Origin: Jeongeupia naejangsanensis
Lineage (GTDB): Bacteria; Pseudomonadota; Gammaproteobacteria; Burkholderiales; Chitinibacteraceae
Direction: 5' to 3'
Assembly: GCF_016865585.1 (NCBI RefSeq)
Contig: NZ_JAESND010000001.1
Location: 558,001-622,000 of the forward strand
Length of the DNA stretch: 64,000 nucleotides
Below, piece by piece: positions 60,985 to 64,000 of this stretch (positions are counted from its first letter, which is position 1; every line of letters begins with the position of its first letter). A program made the translations under genes and the position numbers. The notes beneath the pieces were generated by a model. It saw only the letters and a list, made by a program, of their open reading frames with translations. It searched no databases and was not told the origin of the DNA.

Positions 60985-61839
60985 TCAAATTGCGGATGTT
61001 ATATTTGCGCCGTTGATGGCAAGTATGCCTTCGAAATCGATATCCTTGTCTGCCAAAGCACTCCGGACCCTTGATACTTCGGCCCTTCGCTCGCCAAAAA
61101 AATGCAACATTTCCATCAGGCCGCTTTTTTCTTCTTCATTCAGGTGGCGAAATATCTCATTCAGCAATGAAATACGATGAATCCGGCGCCTATTGACCAG
61201 CGCATAAAATGTCCGCCCAGTATCGGCCCAGCTTGTTTTTATCCTGAGTGCGGCATGCGCTCGCGCGTAGAACAGGAAAGAAAGACTGATCTGGTCATGC
61301 CGGGTGATGTATCTGTTGTACGTAGTACACGTTACCCCGAGAATCGCAGACATTTCCTCTTTGGTCATGCGATGGAACTGCCTCATGGCCTCCAGATTCT
61401 TGGAGACACGGTAATAGTAATCAGCACATACATCCGCAACCGCAAGGTCGCCATCCAGAACCTCATCATGCGGGGCAATGTAATTCAAAAGCTGGTCCTT
61501 TCCCGTAAGCAGAGAAAGTACCGCATAAAAATCCCTGTCACTGGCTTTTGACAGATACCCGAAAAATGCAATGCACTGCATCTCCTCTTCCGGAAAGAAG
61601 CCTGCATAATCGGTGTATTTCAGCAGCAAGGGCATTGGCGCCCCCGTTATTGCAGACCACCTGGCAACAGCGTGCGTTTTTGGAATATCCACACCGGCCT
61701 CGTACTTTCTGTATTGTCCGACAGAAACATCGAAGCATGCAGCCATCTCTTTCTGGTTTTTCTTCGCACATCTCCGAAATTCCTCCAGGCTTCGACCGAT
61801 GGAGAACGCAATATTCTCTTCCCGCTCATGAAAATCCAT
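60985..61839 (-). CDS. Protein with two XRE-like HTH domains
   Basis: About 284 residues from the ATG at 61839; TTG or GTG starts up to 61905 are also possible. The first HTH (about 10-65) contains CAKKNQKEMAACFDVSVGQY and RKYEAGVDIPK, a clear XRE pattern. A second similar unit (about 150-200) contains RMTKEEMSAILGVTCTTYNR and YITRHDQISL. The remainder is helical and charged, ending DIDFEGILAINGANI. It is a probable transcription regulator, perhaps of the SetA-like gene that ends 2 bases away on the opposite strand. Base composition is AT-richer than average. No known family was recognised. Confidence 0.7.
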   Translation of the reverse strand: MDFHEREENIAFSIGRSLEEFRRCAKKNQKEMAACFDVSVGQYRKYEAGVDIPKTHAVARWSAITGAPMPLLLKYTDYAGFFPEEEMQCIAFFGYLSKASDRDFYAVLSLLTGKDQLLNYIAPHDEVLDGDLAVADVCADYYYRVSKNLEAMRQFHRMTKEEMSAILGVTCTTYNRYITRHDQISLSFLFYARAHAALRIKTSWADTGRTFYALVNRRRIHRISLLNEIFRHLNEEEKSGLMEMLHFFGERRAEVSRVRSALADKDIDFEGILAINGANITSAI

Positions 61840-62156
61840 CAGCACCGGTTTTTCTACCTGCGCCACCGACTCGAAGCAAAAATAATCCAATTTATGCAAC
61901 CCCAACCTTGCGTCAACAATTCAGCGTTCAATCAAAGACCGCATCAGTATCATCATGCTGAAAATCGAAACCGGCACTGAAACAGACACTCGGCAGCACT
62001 GGAAGGACAAACGCTCGGCAATGGAAAACCGGCCAGCCGTTCGCTCCAGGCAAGCACAAACCTGCAATCGATGAATCGATTGGTGTAGTCAGGTCCATCT
62101 GCCAGAAACCGGATGGCTCGCCAATCCTGGCGCACACCTCCACCGTGCCCCGGCCT
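61840..62156. other. Intergenic region right of the AT-rich patch
   Basis: About 320 bases between the HTH start and the zinc-ribbon gene stop. The left part (to about 61970) is AT-richer; the right part returns to normal composition. I saw no coding frame with plausible sequence, and no terminator or repeat. Confidence 0.4.
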
Positions 62157-63209
62157 TTATGCGGCCGGCTTGGCCGCCGTCGGTGCTGCACCGCAGCTAT
62201 GACAGAAATGGCCGAAAGCGCTCTTGCGCGTCTGGCACTGGCCGCAGTGGTCGAACAGGCAGATGCCACAGTGCATGCAGAAGTTGCGGCTCGTGTCCTT
62301 CAGATCCACCGCCCGTTCACAGCCCGGGCAGATCTGTTTGGCAAGGCGTGCCTGCGCCAGATCGTAGCTCAGTGCCAAACGACGCTGCGCATCCGGTTTC
62401 TGTTCGGCGAGTTTCTGCTGCGCCAGATAACGCTGCATCGCGCCGATCAGATAATGACCAATCCCCCCCGTCAGCACGATGCCGACGATGTAGCGGACGT
62501 AACCGCCGTAATTGGGCAGATACGGCACGAGTTCGACAAAGAACGCGAACAGCGCGAAGAACACGAAGCCCCAGACAAACGGCCAATGGGCGCTTTTGCG
62601 TTTTTTGACGAACAGCCAACCGGCGATCAGCAGCAGCGGCAAGGTCACCACCAGCCGGAACAGGAAGACTCGCATTTCCTGCGCGCGGACCGCCGACTCA
62701 TAGGCCTTGCGCCCACCCTCTTCCAGCTGTTCCAGCGTTTGCCGGTTGCGGTCGGCTTCGCGTTGCAGGGCCAGATCGCCCTGCTGCAGTCCTTCGAGCG
62801 CCTGTTCAGCACTGCGCTCGCCGGCCTTGAGCGCATCCAGCGCACGGGTCCGGGCAATCAGCTCGCGATCCTGTTCGGGCAGTTCGGTCGCCTTGCGGGT
62901 GGCCAGCCAGTTGGCAAAGGTTTCCCTCGCACTCCGGTTGGCATTGCTGGCCGCATTCAGCGTCAGCTCGGCCTGTGCGATCGCATCGCGGGTGTCCTTG
63001 CGCTGCGCGGTATTGGTCGAGATGGCCGTCCGCACGCGGGCGAGCTGGGCCGGGTCGATGAACTGTTCCGGTTCGAGTGTCCGCTCGACCTTGGGCAAGT
63101 CACCGACAACCAGTCCACCGAGGCCGATCAGAAAACTCGCGAACACCAGCGCGATCAGCCAAAAGCCGCGCTGAAACCATTTCTCGGATAACCGCAGCCC
63201 CTTGCTCAT
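62157..63209 (-). CDS. Membrane protein with coiled coil and C-terminal zinc ribbons
   Basis: About 350 residues from the ATG at 63209, which has GGAGG upstream. One N-terminal helix (about 15-38) is followed by a long charged coiled-coil region (about 45-185), then three helices (about 190-265), and a C-terminal domain with Cys pairs: CPGC, CMHCGICLFDHCGQC, and CHSC. These eight or more cysteines suggest two or three zinc ribbons. Function is unknown. It may sense or scaffold at the membrane. It is monocistronic. Confidence 0.78.
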   Translation of the reverse strand: MSKGLRLSEKWFQRGFWLIALVFASFLIGLGGLVVGDLPKVERTLEPEQFIDPAQLARVRTAISTNTAQRKDTRDAIAQAELTLNAASNANRSARETFANWLATRKATELPEQDRELIARTRALDALKAGERSAEQALEGLQQGDLALQREADRNRQTLEQLEEGGRKAYESAVRAQEMRVFLFRLVVTLPLLLIAGWLFVKKRKSAHWPFVWGFVFFALFAFFVELVPYLPNYGGYVRYIVGIVLTGGIGHYLIGAMQRYLAQQKLAEQKPDAQRRLALSYDLAQARLAKQICPGCERAVDLKDTSRNFCMHCGICLFDHCGQCQTRKSAFGHFCHSCGAAPTAAKPAA

Positions 63210-63393
63210 CCATGCCTCCACTCATACCCGTCACTGAACTGCCAAAAGCCGAAGCCCGCTCCTTCGCTCGAACCCGGCACGCCCTTTCGACACCGTAGCC
63301 GAAGGCACGGCATTTGCCGACCAGACGAGGTCGCGCCCCTCCCTGGCCCGGCGGCGACGCTACGCCTGCGGCATGCCACGGGGAATCAGGGCA

Positions 63394-64000
63394 TTAGAAG
63401 CTGCAGGCAAGTCCGACCGAGATACCGGACACGTTGTTGCCGAACACGTAGCGCGTCACCAGTCGTGTCCGGGTGACGATCACGTCGTATTTGCTCGAAT
63501 CGAGTTCAACCCCCAGACCAAGCGAGGTCAGGTAATTGAAACCGAGCGCGCCGCGCAAATCGCCGATGAACTGCGTCTGCGCGAATTCGAGCACATAGCG
63601 GAATGGCCGGTCGAGCAGACTCCAGTCGCTGATCGGCGCCCGGTAGCGCGCCCACAGGCTGGCGCTTTCGGCGGTCGCCCGCCCCTGCACGGACTGATCG
63701 CTGTTGCCGAAGCTCTTGAGCGGAATATTGCTGTAGCGCAGCTCGATGTCGATATCGCGCTCCGGCTGCAAATCCTCGTAGTCCAGCATGATCGAACCGC
63801 CCAGACCGTAAGCACTGAGCGAGCCGCCATCGAGGAAACTGAAGTCCCGGTCGACTTTCTGTTCGACATACCACTTGGCCGCGCTCAGATCGCTGGCGAC
63901 CTGGCCGATGGCGATGTTGAAGATCGGCCGGATCACCAAATGCTCGGCAATCGGGAAGTCCCAGCCGATGCCGCCGCTGGCGGCCAGACTGTTCCATTTG
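63394..64000 (-). CDS. Outer-membrane beta-barrel-like protein (N-terminus outside window)
   Basis: The open frame runs from the stop at 63394 to the right edge, about 202 codons, and the start lies outside. The sequence alternates polar and hydrophobic residues: HLVIRPIFNIAIGQVASDL, RDIDIELRYSNIPL, RYVLEFAQTQFIGDL and DVIVTRTRLVTRYVFGNN. It ends with the C-terminal Phe (SVGLACSF) typical of outer-membrane barrels. I do not recognise the family. It appears intact within the window. Confidence 0.75.
   Translation of the reverse strand, partial: KWNSLAASGGIGWDFPIAEHLVIRPIFNIAIGQVASDLSAAKWYVEQKVDRDFSFLDGGSLSAYGLGGSIMLDYEDLQPERDIDIELRYSNIPLKSFGNSDQSVQGRATAESASLWARYRAPISDWSLLDRPFRYVLEFAQTQFIGDLRGALGFNYLTSLGLGVELDSSKYDVIVTRTRLVTRYVFGNNVSGISVGLACSF

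Overview
The window is GC-rich, almost fully coding DNA from a Gram-negative bacterium. Protein content (flagellar export genes, an infA/cspA pair, RquA, NsrR with NorVW, NfrA/NfrB, DUF2789, DUF1059) points to a betaproteobacterium, most likely Neisseriales and perhaps Chitinibacteraceae. That placement is inferred from gene content only. No CRISPR array, complete insertion sequence, rRNA or replication origin was seen.

Region 1-14.6 kb is a motility and signalling block. A truncated fliE on the minus strand, a FixJ/LuxR-type response regulator and fliM-N-P-Q-R-flhB-flhA on the plus strand follow the gene order I know from Flag-2 (lateral) flagellar clusters. Downstream on the minus strand are a FliK-like protein, a short LafA-like flagellin, a 1160-residue hybrid histidine kinase and a receiver-EAL protein. 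The regulator sits where LafK is normally found.

Region 14.6-33 kb is mostly housekeeping and metabolism: tRNA-Arg(CCG), a dihaem cytochrome c, a GNAT/Gdx pair, a Tat-exported dienelactone hydrolase and PepD. It also holds a three-gene lysine/2-aminoadipate catabolic module (HglS-type DUF1338 decarboxylase, saccharopine dehydrogenase, aminoadipate-semialdehyde dehydrogenase), RquA for rhodoquinone, RhlE helicase, SatP, RarD, a molybdopterin-fold periplasmic protein overlapping a GGDEF protein, and a NagD-type phosphatase.

Region 32.8-40.4 kb is a compact minus-strand operon, wecB-nfrB-nfrA-DUF4434. It matches the c-di-GMP-controlled secreted glycan pathway that in E. coli serves as the phage N4 receptor. 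NfrB carries a glycosyltransferase domain fused to a C-terminal MshEN-type c-di-GMP sensor. Two palindromes lie in the operon leader. I regard this as the most interesting system here.

Region 40.4-51.1 kb holds lipoproteins, small DUF proteins, a YpfJ-type metallopeptidase, a MATE exporter, Nudix, IF-1, CspA, dodecin, ArfB, a second RarD and a sirtuin. Region 51.1-55.6 kb is a nitric-oxide module: nsrR, a DUF59 protein, an NnrS-like protein, norV and norW, with NsrR-type operators visible at both the nsrR divergent promoter and the norV promoter.

Region 55.6-64 kb holds a thioesterase, a LysE exporter and several small hypothetical proteins. Then comes a visibly AT-richer patch (about 59.5-62 kb) with a SetA-like exporter facing a protein with two HTH domains, which is probably acquired DNA. 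The window ends with a zinc-ribbon membrane protein and a truncated outer-membrane barrel protein.
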